This document shows, piece after piece, positions 33,077 to 43,183 of a stretch of 64,000 bases of DNA. The first letter of the stretch is position 1. Every line of letters begins with the position of its first letter. Location: positions 74,402 to 138,401 of the forward strand of contig CAAGDE010000026.1 of NCBI GenBank assembly GCA_900768535.1. Reading direction: 5' to 3'. Below the pieces are notes generated by a model. It had not been told where the DNA came from. It ran no database searches and saw only the letters and a list, made by a program, of their open reading frames with translations. This stretch comes from Clostridia bacterium. Its GTDB lineage: Bacteria; Bacillota; Clostridia; Oscillospirales; CAG-272. The position numbers and the translations under genes are program-made.

Positions 33077-36000
33077 CCCAGTCTTCTCCTTCCTTCTTGG
33101 AAATATCATTGATATTGAGCATCAGCACCTTGGAGATCCCGTGTTCCGGCATCGTCACACCGTACAGTCTGTCCGCCGCCGCCATGGTTCCGCGACGGTG
33201 CGTGATCATGATGAACTGCGTTCCGTGTGAATAGCGCCTGATGTACTGTGCCAGACGCTCCACGTTGACCTCGTCCAGCGCGGCTTCGATCTCGTCCAGG
33301 ATACAGAACGGCGTGGGATTGACCTGCAGGATGGCAAAGAACAGCGCAACACCGATGAATGCCTGCTCGCCGCCGGACAGCTGCATCAGGTTCTTGATGA
33401 TCTTTCCGGGAGGTGCGGCTTTGATCTCGATTCCGCTTTCCAGCACGTTTTCGGGGTCGGAGAGGGACAGCTCCGCAGAGCCGCCGCCGAACAGCTCGGA
33501 AAATACCCTGCCGAAATTCTCGTTGATCTGATTGAAGGATTCCACAAAAGCGGTCTTCATATCCGCCTCCAGGTCAAAAATCACCTGAATCGTCTTTTTG
33601 CGGCTTTCGTCCAGATCGTCCAGATCCGCCTTCATTTTTTCATACCGGACGCGGACATCCTCATATTTGTTGACCGCATCCAGATCAACGCTTCCCATCG
33701 CGCGCAGCTTGTTTTTGCATTCGGTCTGCAGTGCCAGCATTTCGGGGCGGGTCTCCTTGGTCAGCGGCGGATATCCGAGCGCCAGCGCGTCGTTCCGCGT
33801 GATTTCGTATTCCTCCCACAGCCGTCCCGCCAGCTTGTCCTGCGATTCGCGCAGTCCGCTCAGCTTGCCCTCGCATTTGGTATATTCGCGCAGGATCAGT
33901 TCCTTCTGATTCTGCTTATCGCGCAGCCGGTTGTTGACATCGGTCAGCTTGCGCTCGAATTCCGCACCGCCCTGCTCGATGGCACTGCGGCTTGCGGTGA
34001 TCTCCGCCAGCATTCCCTTTGCGGCTTCCAGCTCCTCCCCCTCGCGGCGGATCTCCTCCTCGGTCGCGGTGATCTGATCCTGCCGCATCCGGATCCGCTC
34101 CCGCAGGGCGTCCCGCTCCCCGGTCAGTGCGGCGATGCGGTTCTCGCAGTCCGTGCGCAGGGTGTTTTCGGTCTCAATGTCCTTCTGCGCTTCGCTGATC
34201 TGAATGTACAGCTCGGTGATTTTCCGGGCATTGCTGTCCTTTTCCAGGACCGTGTCGCCGTGCTGTGCCTCCTTTTCCTTGCGGAAATCGCGGATCTCGT
34301 CAATGCGGTGCGCAAGATTTTCCCGTTCCGCATTGAGACGGATCAGATCCTCCTCGTACCGCGCCCGCGCTTCCTCGAACTGCTTCATGTCGTTCTTCAG
34401 CTTGTCCAGGAGCGTGTTGTTCGCATCCAGCTTGGCACGGAGCTGTTCCAATTGTGCCGCCTCGGTATTCCGCAGGACGCCGATCAGCTCCCGGCGATCC
34501 TCTGCGGCGTTCTTCCGGTCCTCCAGCTCGGTTGCCTCCCCGGTCAGTTCGGACAGCTGACGCTCCAGCTTGGCAACGGTTGCCTTCTTCTCCGCCAGCT
34601 CCGCCTCCAGGCGCTTGACCTCGCTTCCGCGGGAGAGGATTCCGTTCCCCGTCCGCACCGAACCGCCCGTGAACGAACCGCCCACATTGATCTGCTGACC
34701 GTCCAGCGTCACCGCACGGACGCGGTAATGCGTGGCGCGCGCCATGACATTGGCATTGTCGATGTTATCGAATACAACCGTTCTGCCGAGCAGAGAGGAC
34801 AGGACATCGCGGAATTTTGCGTCACAGGAGACCAGCGTGTCCGCCACGCCGATGTATCCCCGGTAGCCTGCCGCCTCGCTCATCTCTCTGGTCGACTGCG
34901 CCGGCTTCATGGAGGTCAGCGGGAAGAAGGTTGCCCGCCCGGCTTCCCCGCGCTTGAGCGCAAACATCGCCGCCTTTGCGGTGCCCTCGTCCTCGACCAC
35001 AATGTTCTGCAGATTGGCGCCCAGCGCAATCTCCAGAGCGGTGACGTAGCGATCCTCCACCGAAATCACCTTGGAAAGCGGACCGTAAATCTTTCCGCAC
35101 GGCGCGCCGTGGGTGTCGGTGATCTTCCCCTCGTCATACTGCTTCATCACGTACCGCACCGCGCCGGAGTAGCCCTCGAAATGCTCCTCCATGGAACGGA
35201 TGGTCGCAATGCGCTGGGAGAGGGAATCCTGCCGGAACTTTGCATCGTTGCAGTCCTTTTCCGCCGCACGGACCAGCACCGCAACGCGTCCCGCCTTGGT
35301 TTCGGCATCGGCAATCTCCGCATCGATGGAAGCCAGCTCCGCATCGTACTTTTTCACGGTCTCTTCCTTCGATGCACATTTCTCTCCGAGATCATCGGAA
35401 ATTCTGCGGTAGCCGTCCATCTCCCGGAGCGCCGAGCTGTTCTTGTCAAAATCGGTCGTTTTGGCGTTATCCAGAACGGAGATGCGGATATCGACATCCT
35501 TTTCCTCGGCTTCCAGGTCCCGGATATCGGAGAGCGCCTGTGCAATGGCGGCGGAGAGCGCGTTCTCCCGCTCCCCCAGCTCCAGCTGTGCCGCATGGAG
35601 ACGGCCCTGCTCGGCAGTCAGTTCGGCACTGCGGGTTTCCAGCTCGCCGATCTTCTGCGCGTGCGCCGCACCGGAGGCAGCCTCGGCGGCAATCGATTTT
35701 TCGGTGCCCGCCAGCGAGCCTTCCGTCGCCGCAATCAGATCCTTCGCGTGTGCGATATCGTTCTGCGCCACGGTGCGCCGCCGCTCCAGCTCGTGACAGC
35801 GGTCGGTCTGCTCCTGAATGCGGGCAAACAGCTCCTCGCTTTTCTGCCGGCTTTCCTGCGCCGCCTCGGAGAGCTTTGCATACTGCGTGTCCAGCGCCTG
35901 AATGCTGTCCTCCGCCGTTTGCAGGTCAAATGCGGCACGGCTCATGGCTTCCTCCGCCGCCGTCAGCTCATCCCGCAGCTTTTCGGTATCGTACAGCCAC

Positions 36001-36728
36001 AGACTGACGTCTGCGCGCTTCTTGCTCTCGTGCAGTTCAATCGCCTTTTTCGCGCGCTCCGCCTCTTTCCGGAGCGGTTCCACACGGGATTCCACCTCCG
36101 TAAAAATATCGGTCAGGCGGCTGATGTTGTCCTCCGCCTCCGCCAGCTTGCGCTCGGCTTCGGTTTTCTGATGCCGATACTTCGCAATTCCGGAGGCGTC
36201 CTCAAACACGCTCCGACGCTCCTCGCTCTTTCTGGAGACCATCTCGGCAATCTTGCCCTGCCCGATGATGGAGTATCCGTCCCGCCCGATACCGGTGTTC
36301 ATGAACAGCTCGTAGATATCCTTCAGACGCACGGCGCGGCGGTTGATAAAGTATTCGCTGTCCCCGGCACGGTAATAGCGCCTGGTGACCGTCACCTCAT
36401 CAAAGGGACAGTCCAGCCTTGCAAAGTCCCCCCGGTTGTCGAACGTTACCGACACCTCGGCATATCCCATCGGGCGCCGGCTGTCCGCTCCGCCGAAAAT
36501 GACATCCTCCATCTTGCTTCCGCGCAGGCTCTTGGAGGAAATCTCTCCCAGCACCCACCGCATGGCATCGGCAATGTTGGATTTTCCGGAGCCGTTCGGT
36601 CCGACAATGACCGTCACTCCCTGTCCCTCGTCCGCCGTGACGCCGACATCGACCCCGCGGTCGAACAGCAGTCTGGTCTTGTCGGGAAAGGACTTGAAGC
36701 CCTGCATTTCCAGTGATTTCAGATACAC
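33060..36728 (-). CDS. smc: Chromosome segregation ATPase SMC
   Basis: 1222 residues. The N-terminal half-ATPase has Walker A GPNGSGKSN and the typical opening LKSLEMQGFKSFPDKT. A long coiled coil is broken by a hinge at about 500-660 (with YGPLSKVISVEDRYVTALEIALG and GGSFTGGS). The C-terminal half-ATPase has signature LSGGEQAFIGVALFFA and Walker B FCILDEIEAALDEVN. The start is a GTG at 36728 with AAGGAG upstream; the frame before it is unconserved. It works with ScpA and ScpB, which are not in this window. Confidence 0.97.
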   Translation of the reverse strand: MYLKSLEMQGFKSFPDKTRLLFDRGVDVGVTADEGQGVTVIVGPNGSGKSNIADAMRWVLGEISSKSLRGSKMEDVIFGGADSRRPMGYAEVSVTFDNRGDFARLDCPFDEVTVTRRYYRAGDSEYFINRRAVRLKDIYELFMNTGIGRDGYSIIGQGKIAEMVSRKSEERRSVFEDASGIAKYRHQKTEAERKLAEAEDNISRLTDIFTEVESRVEPLRKEAERAKKAIELHESKKRADVSLWLYDTEKLRDELTAAEEAMSRAAFDLQTAEDSIQALDTQYAKLSEAAQESRQKSEELFARIQEQTDRCHELERRRTVAQNDIAHAKDLIAATEGSLAGTEKSIAAEAASGAAHAQKIGELETRSAELTAEQGRLHAAQLELGERENALSAAIAQALSDIRDLEAEEKDVDIRISVLDNAKTTDFDKNSSALREMDGYRRISDDLGEKCASKEETVKKYDAELASIDAEIADAETKAGRVAVLVRAAEKDCNDAKFRQDSLSQRIATIRSMEEHFEGYSGAVRYVMKQYDEGKITDTHGAPCGKIYGPLSKVISVEDRYVTALEIALGANLQNIVVEDEGTAKAAMFALKRGEAGRATFFPLTSMKPAQSTREMSEAAGYRGYIGVADTLVSCDAKFRDVLSSLLGRTVVFDNIDNANVMARATHYRVRAVTLDGQQINVGGSFTGGSVRTGNGILSRGSEVKRLEAELAEKKATVAKLERQLSELTGEATELEDRKNAAEDRRELIGVLRNTEAAQLEQLRAKLDANNTLLDKLKNDMKQFEEARARYEEDLIRLNAERENLAHRIDEIRDFRKEKEAQHGDTVLEKDSNARKITELYIQISEAQKDIETENTLRTDCENRIAALTGERDALRERIRMRQDQITATEEEIRREGEELEAAKGMLAEITASRSAIEQGGAEFERKLTDVNNRLRDKQNQKELILREYTKCEGKLSGLRESQDKLAGRLWEEYEITRNDALALGYPPLTKETRPEMLALQTECKNKLRAMGSVDLDAVNKYEDVRVRYEKMKADLDDLDESRKKTIQVIFDLEADMKTAFVESFNQINENFGRVFSELFGGGSAELSLSDPENVLESGIEIKAAPPGKIIKNLMQLSGGEQAFIGVALFFAILQVNPTPFCILDEIEAALDEVNVERLAQYIRRYSHGTQFIMITHRRGTMAAADRLYGVTMPEHGISKVLMLNINDISKKEGEDWDGIFG

Positions 36729-36750
36729 AACAGATGTTCTCCTTCTTTGA

Positions 36751-37767
36751 TTATTCCGCCGGTCGCACCGAAAGCACACCGTCTCCCGGTATTCCCGTGA
36801 CCGACACTACGGTCGTTTGATATTCTTCCTTCAGCCGGATCAGGTTCCGCCGCCGCTGTCCAACGGTCTGGGAAACAAGACGGTCGGGGATTTCCAGCGC
36901 CACGCGCCGCCCGGTCAGTCCCGCATCGGCAACCGCACGGACCGTCTCCCGGTACCGCACCTCGCCCAGAACCAGCTCCCCCAGCGCCGGGTGATTGGGT
37001 CCCGCCAGCGCGCACGCGGGGTCGGTCAGCTCCTCCGATGCGCATAGCCCGATCCGCAGACAGCGGACGCCGCCCTCCGTCAGAATTTCATACGCATCCG
37101 CCGCACGCGCCACTGCGTCATCCACGGTCAGCGGCTGATACGTCCCGTCCCGCATCATGCGGGCAAGCGGCGTTCCGTCAAAGACCACCGTGGGATAGAT
37201 TCTCGCCGCCGCGGCACCGTAGGAAACGATATCCTGCGCAGTCCGGCGGTCATCCCCTGCAGTGGAGCCGGGCAACCCAATCATCATCTGCCCCACCAGC
37301 TCAAAGCCCGCCTCCCGGACCATCCGGCAGGCAGACGCACTGTCGTGCGCCGTATGTCCCCGCCCGGAAAGCATCAGAACCCGGTCACAGGTGCTCTGAA
37401 TGCCAAGCTCTACTGTCCTGACCGGGTAACGGCAGAGAAGCTCCAGCACCTCCGGATCGATGAAATCCGGTCTTGTCGACAGCCGGACGGAGGATACCCG
37501 ACCGGCGCGGACATAGCCTGCCGCCAGTTCCAGCAGACGGCACATCAGGGCGCGGTCGATTCCGGTGAAGGATCCGCCGAAGAACGCAATCTGACAGTCC
37601 GTCCCCGCCGGAACGGTCGCAAGCGCGGCATCAATCAGCGCGGGAACCGTCCGCTCGTCAAATCCGCCGCTCCCCGAAATGGCATTCTGATTGCAGAAGA
37701 CGCACCGGTGCGGGCATCCCATGTGCGGGATGAAAACCGGAATATTCCGGTGCCCTCCGCCCCTCAT
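36751..37767 (-). CDS. Radical SAM protein, Elp3/YhcC-like
   Basis: 338 residues. The cluster motif is CPHRCVFC (Cx3Cx2C) near residue 18, followed by FFGGSFTGI, the SAM-binding GGE-type stretch, then VELGIQSTCDRVLMLSGRGHT and ELVGQMMIGLPGSTAGDD. This is the pattern of the Elp3-like radical SAM branch. There is no acetyltransferase domain as in true Elp3. The C-terminus is a small domain of unknown role. It overlaps rnc by 4 bp and sits directly before smc, a conserved position in Clostridia. The substrate is unknown; RNA modification is plausible by family. Confidence 0.82.
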   Translation of the reverse strand: MRGGGHRNIPVFIPHMGCPHRCVFCNQNAISGSGGFDERTVPALIDAALATVPAGTDCQIAFFGGSFTGIDRALMCRLLELAAGYVRAGRVSSVRLSTRPDFIDPEVLELLCRYPVRTVELGIQSTCDRVLMLSGRGHTAHDSASACRMVREAGFELVGQMMIGLPGSTAGDDRRTAQDIVSYGAAAARIYPTVVFDGTPLARMMRDGTYQPLTVDDAVARAADAYEILTEGGVRCLRIGLCASEELTDPACALAGPNHPALGELVLGEVRYRETVRAVADAGLTGRRVALEIPDRLVSQTVGQRRRNLIRLKEEYQTTVVSVTGIPGDGVLSVRPAE

Positions 37768-38477
37768 CCGATCTCCACGCCGAACAGCTTCAGCGCCTCG
37801 GCGGCGGCTCTCTGCTCCGCCATGCGCTTGGACGAGCCGCTCCCCGTTCCGATGCGGTTGGAATCCAGGTACAGCTCCACCTCAAAATGCTTGCTGTGGT
37901 CGGGCCCCGATTCGTTCACCACGCGGTATTCCAGCCGTTGCGGTCCGTCCATCTGCAAAAAACGCAAAAGAGCGGTTTTGGGGTCTGTCCCCCCGCCGGG
38001 CGGAAGCGTGTCCACCGTCCAGCGGAGCAGGGGCAGCAGGAAATCCCGCACGGTGTCCAGCCCCGCGTCCCCTGCGTCAAGATAGATTGCCGCCAGGAGT
38101 GCTTCGAACGCGTCCGCCAGAATTGCCGGATTGCCGGCGCCGCCGTTGTTGAGAACGCCCCGTCCGAGCAGCAGATGCTCGCGCAGACCGATCTTTTCCG
38201 CATAGGATGCCAGCGCACGCTCGCAGACCGCCGCCGCACGGAGCCTTGAGAGGTCCCCCTCACTGCTGTTCGGAAACCGGCTGTAGAGGTACGCACTGCT
38301 GACCGCCGACAGCACCGCGTCACCGAGAAATTCCAGGCGCTCATTGCAGAGCAGGTGGTGATTTTTTGCCCCCGTCTCGTTCGCATAGGAGGAGTGCGTC
38401 ACTGCGCGTGTGAGCAGTGTCCCGTCCCGGAACCGGTATCCGATTTTTTCCTGCAGCTGTTCCAATGATTCCGCCAT
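37764..38477 (-). CDS. rnc: Ribonuclease III
   Basis: 237 residues. It cuts double-stranded RNA in rRNA maturation. The nuclease signature is ERLEFLGDAVLSAVSSAYLY, with further acidic residues in ILADAFEALLAAIYLDAG. The C-terminal double-stranded RNA-binding domain includes KTALLRFLQ, YRVVNESGPDHSKHFEVEL and GSGSSKRMAEQRAAAEAL. GAAGGGAG precedes the ATG. An acpP gene would often lie between plsX and rnc, but only 17 bases separate them here. Confidence 0.97.
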   Translation of the reverse strand: MAESLEQLQEKIGYRFRDGTLLTRAVTHSSYANETGAKNHHLLCNERLEFLGDAVLSAVSSAYLYSRFPNSSEGDLSRLRAAAVCERALASYAEKIGLREHLLLGRGVLNNGGAGNPAILADAFEALLAAIYLDAGDAGLDTVRDFLLPLLRWTVDTLPPGGGTDPKTALLRFLQMDGPQRLEYRVVNESGPDHSKHFEVELYLDSNRIGTGSGSSKRMAEQRAAAEALKLFGVEIG

Positions 38478-38494
38478 GCCACACTCCCTTCCCG

Positions 38495-39529
38495 TTACTC
38501 CGCGTGCTTCTGCTGTTCCCGCTCCGCGTGTTTGCGTTCCGCAAACGCCTTTGCGCTGTCTGCGAGATCGTAAATCGCTTCCGACCGCTTGTAATCCATC
38601 GCCTGCCGGATAGCGTTCATAACCGCCCGGTCATCGGAGGAGCCGTGTGCCTTGATGACCGGCTTGGAAATGCCGATGATCGGTGCACCGCCGCGCTCGG
38701 ACGGGTCGTATTCCTTTTTCATTTCGGTCAGCTGCTTCCGGATTGCCAGCGCCGCCAGCTTTGCGGTCGGGGAGGACAGGAACACGCCCTTGACGCGCTT
38801 GAGCAGGAATTTTCCGACGCCCTCCACGCTTTTGAGGTAGATGTTCCCCGTAAAGCCGTCCGCGACCAGCACATCGCACACGCCAAACGGTGCGGCACCC
38901 GCTTCCACGTTCCCCACGAAGTTGATCTCCGGGTTATCCGACAGCAACCGGTATGCCGTCTGCTGCAGTTCGGTCCCCTTGCACGCCTCGGTGCCGTTGT
39001 TGAGCAGACCCACGCGCGGCTCGTCAATTCCGTACATCTTGCGCATATAAGCCGCGCCCATGGCACCGAACTGCTCCAGGTTTTCCGGCGTTACGGTGAC
39101 GTTTGCACCGGTATCCAGCAGCAGCACCGGGGTCTGGAACGGCAGAACCGTCCCGATTCCCGCGCGCAGAACGCCCTTGACCTTCCGCACAATCAGGGTT
39201 GCCCCCGTGAACAGCGCGCCCGTGTTGCCGCAGGAGACGAACGCATCGCCCTTCCCCTCCGACAAGAGGTGCAGGCCCACCGCCATCGAGCTGTCGCTTT
39301 TGGCTCTGACCACCGACAGCGGGTCGTCCTCCATGGTCATATAGGATTCGGTGTGAACAATGTCTATCCGTCGGATGTCCAGTCCTTCCTCGTTTGCAAT
39401 CTGCTCGATCTGCCTGCGGTCGCCGACCATGATATAGGTCGCACGCCACTGCTCTGCCGCCATGCAAACGCCGCGGACTGCCGCTCGCGGGCAGTTGTCC
39501 CCGCCCATTACATCAACAATTATTTTCAT
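38495..39529 (-). CDS. plsX: Phosphate acyltransferase PlsX
   Basis: 344 residues. It converts acyl-ACP to acyl-phosphate for the PlsY step of phospholipid synthesis. The start MKIIVDVMGGDNCPRAAV is diagnostic. CGNTGALFTGATLIVRKVKG and the GADVLVADGFTGNIYLKS-like stretch (VADGFTGNIYLK) are also family blocks. It overlaps the end of trmFO by 17 bp. Peripheral membrane enzyme. Confidence 0.97.
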   Translation of the reverse strand: MKIIVDVMGGDNCPRAAVRGVCMAAEQWRATYIMVGDRRQIEQIANEEGLDIRRIDIVHTESYMTMEDDPLSVVRAKSDSSMAVGLHLLSEGKGDAFVSCGNTGALFTGATLIVRKVKGVLRAGIGTVLPFQTPVLLLDTGANVTVTPENLEQFGAMGAAYMRKMYGIDEPRVGLLNNGTEACKGTELQQTAYRLLSDNPEINFVGNVEAGAAPFGVCDVLVADGFTGNIYLKSVEGVGKFLLKRVKGVFLSSPTAKLAALAIRKQLTEMKKEYDPSERGGAPIIGISKPVIKAHGSSDDRAVMNAIRQAMDYKRSEAIYDLADSAKAFAERKHAEREQQKHAE

Positions 39530-40868
39530 CGGATCTCATCCCTTTGTTTCCGTTCATTGCCGCAAGCGTCTCCAACGCACGCTCCGACAGCCTTTCGTTC
39601 CGCGCCGCCTTTCCGCCTCTGACACGTACATCAAGCGGTCTGATAATTCCAAAATTCGCGTTCATCGGCACGAATGCACCGATCCCGCCGCGACTGACAT
39701 ATGCCGCCATGGCTCCCAGCATCGTTTCCTCCGGGAAGATCAGCTCCCCCTCACCCAGCAGCCGTCTTGCCGCATTCACTCCGGCAACCAAGCCGCTTCC
39801 GGCGGATTCCACATAGCCCTCCACACCGGTCATCTGCCCGGCGAAGAACACGTCCGGACGCGCGATCATCGCGTAGGTCGGGGTCAGAAGCCCGGGGGAA
39901 TTGAGATACGTATTCCGGTGCATCACGCCGTAGCGCAGGAACTCCGCCTGCTCCAGTCCGGGGATCATGCGGAAGACCCGCCGCTGTTCGGGGAAGGTCA
40001 GATGGGTCTGAAAGCCGACCAGATTGAACATCGTCCCCTCGGCATTCTCCTTTCGGAGCTGTACCACCGCGTACGCCTCTTTCCCGGTTCGCGGGTCGGG
40101 CAGTCCCACCGGCTTCATCGGTCCGAACCGCAGGGTATCGTATCCCCGCCTTGCCATGACCTCCACCGGCATACAGCCCTCGAACACCTTCATCTCCTTC
40201 TGCGACGCGCGGTCGAACTCCTTCAGCGCCGCTTCCTCCGCGCCGATCAGCGCCTGATAGAACGCGTCATACTGCTCCCGCGACATCGGACAGTTGAGGT
40301 AGTCCGCGTCTCCCTTCCCGTAGCGGGAGGCAAAGAACGCGATATCCGTATTGACCGTCTCGAAATCCACAATCGGCGCCGCCGCGTCAAAGAAGTGCAG
40401 ACTGCCGCACCCCAGCTCGTTCGCGATATAATCCGCCATGGCGTCCGAGGTCAGCGGACCCGTTGCAATGACCGTCACCCCGTCCGGCGAAACGCAGTCC
40501 GCCTCCCGCTCCTCCACGGTGATCTGCGGGCAGGAGCGGATCTTCTCCGTGATATATGCCGAGAATTTCTCCCGGTCGACCGCCAGCGCCGAGCCTGCCG
40601 GAACGCGGGTCGCGTCTGCGGCTTCCATAATCAGCGAGCCGCACCGGCGCAATTCCTCCTTCAGGAGTCCCACCGCGTTGGAGAGACTGTCCGACCGGAG
40701 CGAATTGGAGCAGACCAGCTCCGCAAAGCGGTCCGTGTGATGGGCGGGGGTCATTTTGTGCGGTTTCATCTCCACCAGACGCACCGCCCCGGCGCCCGCC
40801 CGCACCGCCTGCCAGGCGGCTTCACATCCGGCAAGACCGGCGCCCAGTACCGTCAGCTCCCCTGTCAT
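39513..40868 (-). CDS. trmFO: tRNA (uracil-54-C5)-methyltransferase TrmFO, folate/FAD dependent
   Basis: A 451-residue flavoprotein making m5U54 in the tRNA T loop with methylenetetrahydrofolate. The FAD-binding N-terminus is LTVLGAGLAGCEAAWQAVRAG. FAELVCSNSLRSDSLSNAVGLLKEE and VFFAGQMTGVEGYVESAGSG are characteristic of the Gid/TrmFO family, and the NRNTYLNSPGLL-like segment (MHRNTYLNSPGLL) is present. It overlaps topA by 4 bp. Confidence 0.97.
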   Translation of the reverse strand: MTGELTVLGAGLAGCEAAWQAVRAGAGAVRLVEMKPHKMTPAHHTDRFAELVCSNSLRSDSLSNAVGLLKEELRRCGSLIMEAADATRVPAGSALAVDREKFSAYITEKIRSCPQITVEEREADCVSPDGVTVIATGPLTSDAMADYIANELGCGSLHFFDAAAPIVDFETVNTDIAFFASRYGKGDADYLNCPMSREQYDAFYQALIGAEEAALKEFDRASQKEMKVFEGCMPVEVMARRGYDTLRFGPMKPVGLPDPRTGKEAYAVVQLRKENAEGTMFNLVGFQTHLTFPEQRRVFRMIPGLEQAEFLRYGVMHRNTYLNSPGLLTPTYAMIARPDVFFAGQMTGVEGYVESAGSGLVAGVNAARRLLGEGELIFPEETMLGAMAAYVSRGGIGAFVPMNANFGIIRPLDVRVRGGKAARNERLSERALETLAAMNGNKGMRSDENNC

Positions 40869-43165
40869 TGTCCGTCCGTTCCCTCCGTAGCCTCCTCTTC
40901 GGGAAGCTCACGGCTGTAGCCGCACGCGCTGTCATGGCAGACGAGCAGATTCTTGCCCTTCTTGCGGAACAGCAGCTTGCCGCACTGCGGGCATTTTTCG
41001 TTCACCGGCATATCCCACGAGGAGAATTTACACTCCGGATAGCGCTCACAGCTGTAGAAAACCGTGTGGTTTTTGCCGAATTTCGTCACGATTTTGGCAC
41101 CGCAGTCCGGACAGGCAACCCCGGTATCCCGGACACGCGGCTTGGTGAATTTGCACTCCGGATAGCGGCTGCACGCATAGAAGCTGCCGTATTTTCCGCT
41201 CCGCAGGATCATCGGTGCGCCGCAGAGGTCGCACTTCATATCAGTCAGGACCGGTTCCTTCTTCTCCTCCTCCGCGCTCTTTTCCTCTCCGCCCGATGTC
41301 AGCGGCTTGGTGTTGCGGCAGGCAGGATAGTTGGGGCAGGCGGCGAACTTGCCGAACCGACCGTTCCGGATGACCATCCGGCTTCCGCACTTGTCGCAGA
41401 TGATGTCGGTCTCCTCCGGCGGCACCTCAATGCTGTTCTGTCCGATGGTCTCCTCGGCGTGCTCCAGCTCCTTTGAGAAGTCCGCCCAGAACGAGGTCAG
41501 AACCGCCTGCATCGTCTCCTTCCCCGCCTCGATCTCATCCAGCTCGTTTTCCATCTCCGCCGTGAAGCCGTAGTCCACGATGTCCGCGAAATACTCCTTC
41601 ATCAGCTTGTTTGTCACCTCGCCCAGCGGCGTCGGCACAAACGCCTTGCCCTCCCGCTTGACATAGTTGCGCGAGAGGATGGTGGAAATGATGGTGGCAT
41701 AGGTACTCGGTCTGCCCAGCCCCTGCTCCTCCAGCATCTTGATCAGCGACGCATCGTTGTAGCGCACCGGAGGCTCGGTGAAGTGTTTGGACGGAACGGT
41801 ATCGTCCGCATCCATCAGCTCCCCCTCACGCAGTTCCGGCAGGCGGATGTTTTTCACCTCCGCCACATCGTCTGCCGCACGTCCGGAGTCCTCCTCGGAT
41901 TCCTCATAAACCGCCATATAACCGGGGAACGCAACCGAGTATCCGCTGGTACGGAAGAGATATCCCTCGCAGGCAAAATCCACCGACACGGTATCCAGCA
42001 CTGCCGATTCCATCTGGCTTGCGATGAAGCGCTCCCAGATCAGCTTATAGAGCTTATACTGATCGTTGGAAAGCATCTTGCGGAGCTTGGTCGGCTCCAG
42101 CTCCACTCTTGACGGGCGGATGGCTTCGTGCGCGTCCTGTGCACCGGCTTTGGTCTTATAGACACGCGGGGCGGACGGGTAATATTTTTCGCCGTATTTC
42201 CCCTTGATGAAGGTCTGCGCCGCCTCCTGTGCATCGGCGGAGACCCGCAGGGAGTCGGTACGCATATAGGTGATCAGACCCTGCGTGCCGCCGAGCTCGG
42301 CGCCGAGGTTGACGCCCTCGTACAGCTCCTGTGCGACCTTCATGATTTTCTGCGACTGGAAGCCGAGCTTCTTCGCCGCCTCCTGCTGCATGGTGGAGGT
42401 GGTAAACGGCGGCGCCGGTGCTTTATGCCGTGAGGCACGCTTGACCGAGGACACGGTATAGCGCTTCCCCCGGACCGCATCGACCACCTTCATGGCTTCC
42501 GCCTCGGACGAGAGCCGCACCTTTCCCGTTGCGTCCCCCCAGAAGTGAACCGGGATCGCCTTGCCGGCGGTGTGCAGAACCGACTCGATCGTCCAGTATT
42601 CCACCGGAACGAACGCGCGGATCTCCTCCTCCCGCTCCACAATGATCCGGGTTGCCACCGACTGTACACGTCCCGCGCTCAGTCCGCTCTTGACGTTCTT
42701 CCACAGCAGCGGGCTCAGCTTGTACCCGACGATCCGGTCCAGAATCCGGCGCGTCTGCTGGGAGTTGACCAGGTTCATATCGATCTGCCGCGGAGCTTTG
42801 ATTGCCGCCTTGACTGCGGTTTTCGTCACCTCGTTGAAGCAGATGCGGAGCGTATCCTCCACCGGAATGCCCAGCGTTGCCGCCAGGTGCCACGAAATTG
42901 CCTCTCCCTCACGGTCAGGGTCGGTTGCGAGGTAGATTTTGTTTGCCGCCTTCGCTTCCTTCCGGATCTCCTTGATCAGATCGCCCTTTCCGCGGATGCT
43001 GATATAGTGCGCGTCAAAGCCGTGCTCGATGTCCACGCCGAGCGAACTTTTCGGCAGATCGCGGACGTGCCCGATGGACGCGATGACTTTATAGCTGCTG
43101 CCGAGGTATCCCTTGATGGTCAGTGCCTTGGACGGGGACTCCACGATTACCAGATTATTTGCCAT
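40865..43165 (-). CDS. topA: DNA topoisomerase I
   Basis: A 766-residue type IA topoisomerase that relaxes negative supercoils. The TOPRIM domain is visible in LVIVESPSKALTIKGYL and DPDREGEAISWHL. The active-site Tyr lies in GLITYMRTDSLRVS. The C-terminal part has four zinc-ribbon-like units (CDKCG, CDLCG, CPDCG and CPQCG, each with a second Cys pair), ending in CHDSACGYSRELPEE. AAAGGAAAG precedes the ATG. Confidence 0.97.
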   Translation of the reverse strand: MANNLVIVESPSKALTIKGYLGSSYKVIASIGHVRDLPKSSLGVDIEHGFDAHYISIRGKGDLIKEIRKEAKAANKIYLATDPDREGEAISWHLAATLGIPVEDTLRICFNEVTKTAVKAAIKAPRQIDMNLVNSQQTRRILDRIVGYKLSPLLWKNVKSGLSAGRVQSVATRIIVEREEEIRAFVPVEYWTIESVLHTAGKAIPVHFWGDATGKVRLSSEAEAMKVVDAVRGKRYTVSSVKRASRHKAPAPPFTTSTMQQEAAKKLGFQSQKIMKVAQELYEGVNLGAELGGTQGLITYMRTDSLRVSADAQEAAQTFIKGKYGEKYYPSAPRVYKTKAGAQDAHEAIRPSRVELEPTKLRKMLSNDQYKLYKLIWERFIASQMESAVLDTVSVDFACEGYLFRTSGYSVAFPGYMAVYEESEEDSGRAADDVAEVKNIRLPELREGELMDADDTVPSKHFTEPPVRYNDASLIKMLEEQGLGRPSTYATIISTILSRNYVKREGKAFVPTPLGEVTNKLMKEYFADIVDYGFTAEMENELDEIEAGKETMQAVLTSFWADFSKELEHAEETIGQNSIEVPPEETDIICDKCGSRMVIRNGRFGKFAACPNYPACRNTKPLTSGGEEKSAEEEKKEPVLTDMKCDLCGAPMILRSGKYGSFYACSRYPECKFTKPRVRDTGVACPDCGAKIVTKFGKNHTVFYSCERYPECKFSSWDMPVNEKCPQCGKLLFRKKGKNLLVCHDSACGYSRELPEEEATEGTDGQ

Positions 43166-43183
43166 TTTGTTTTCTTTCCTTTT

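Noticed and set aside
34260..36716. An 818-codon plus-strand open frame opposite smc
   Set aside because: Antisense shadow of the SMC coiled-coil coding region, which has biased codons.
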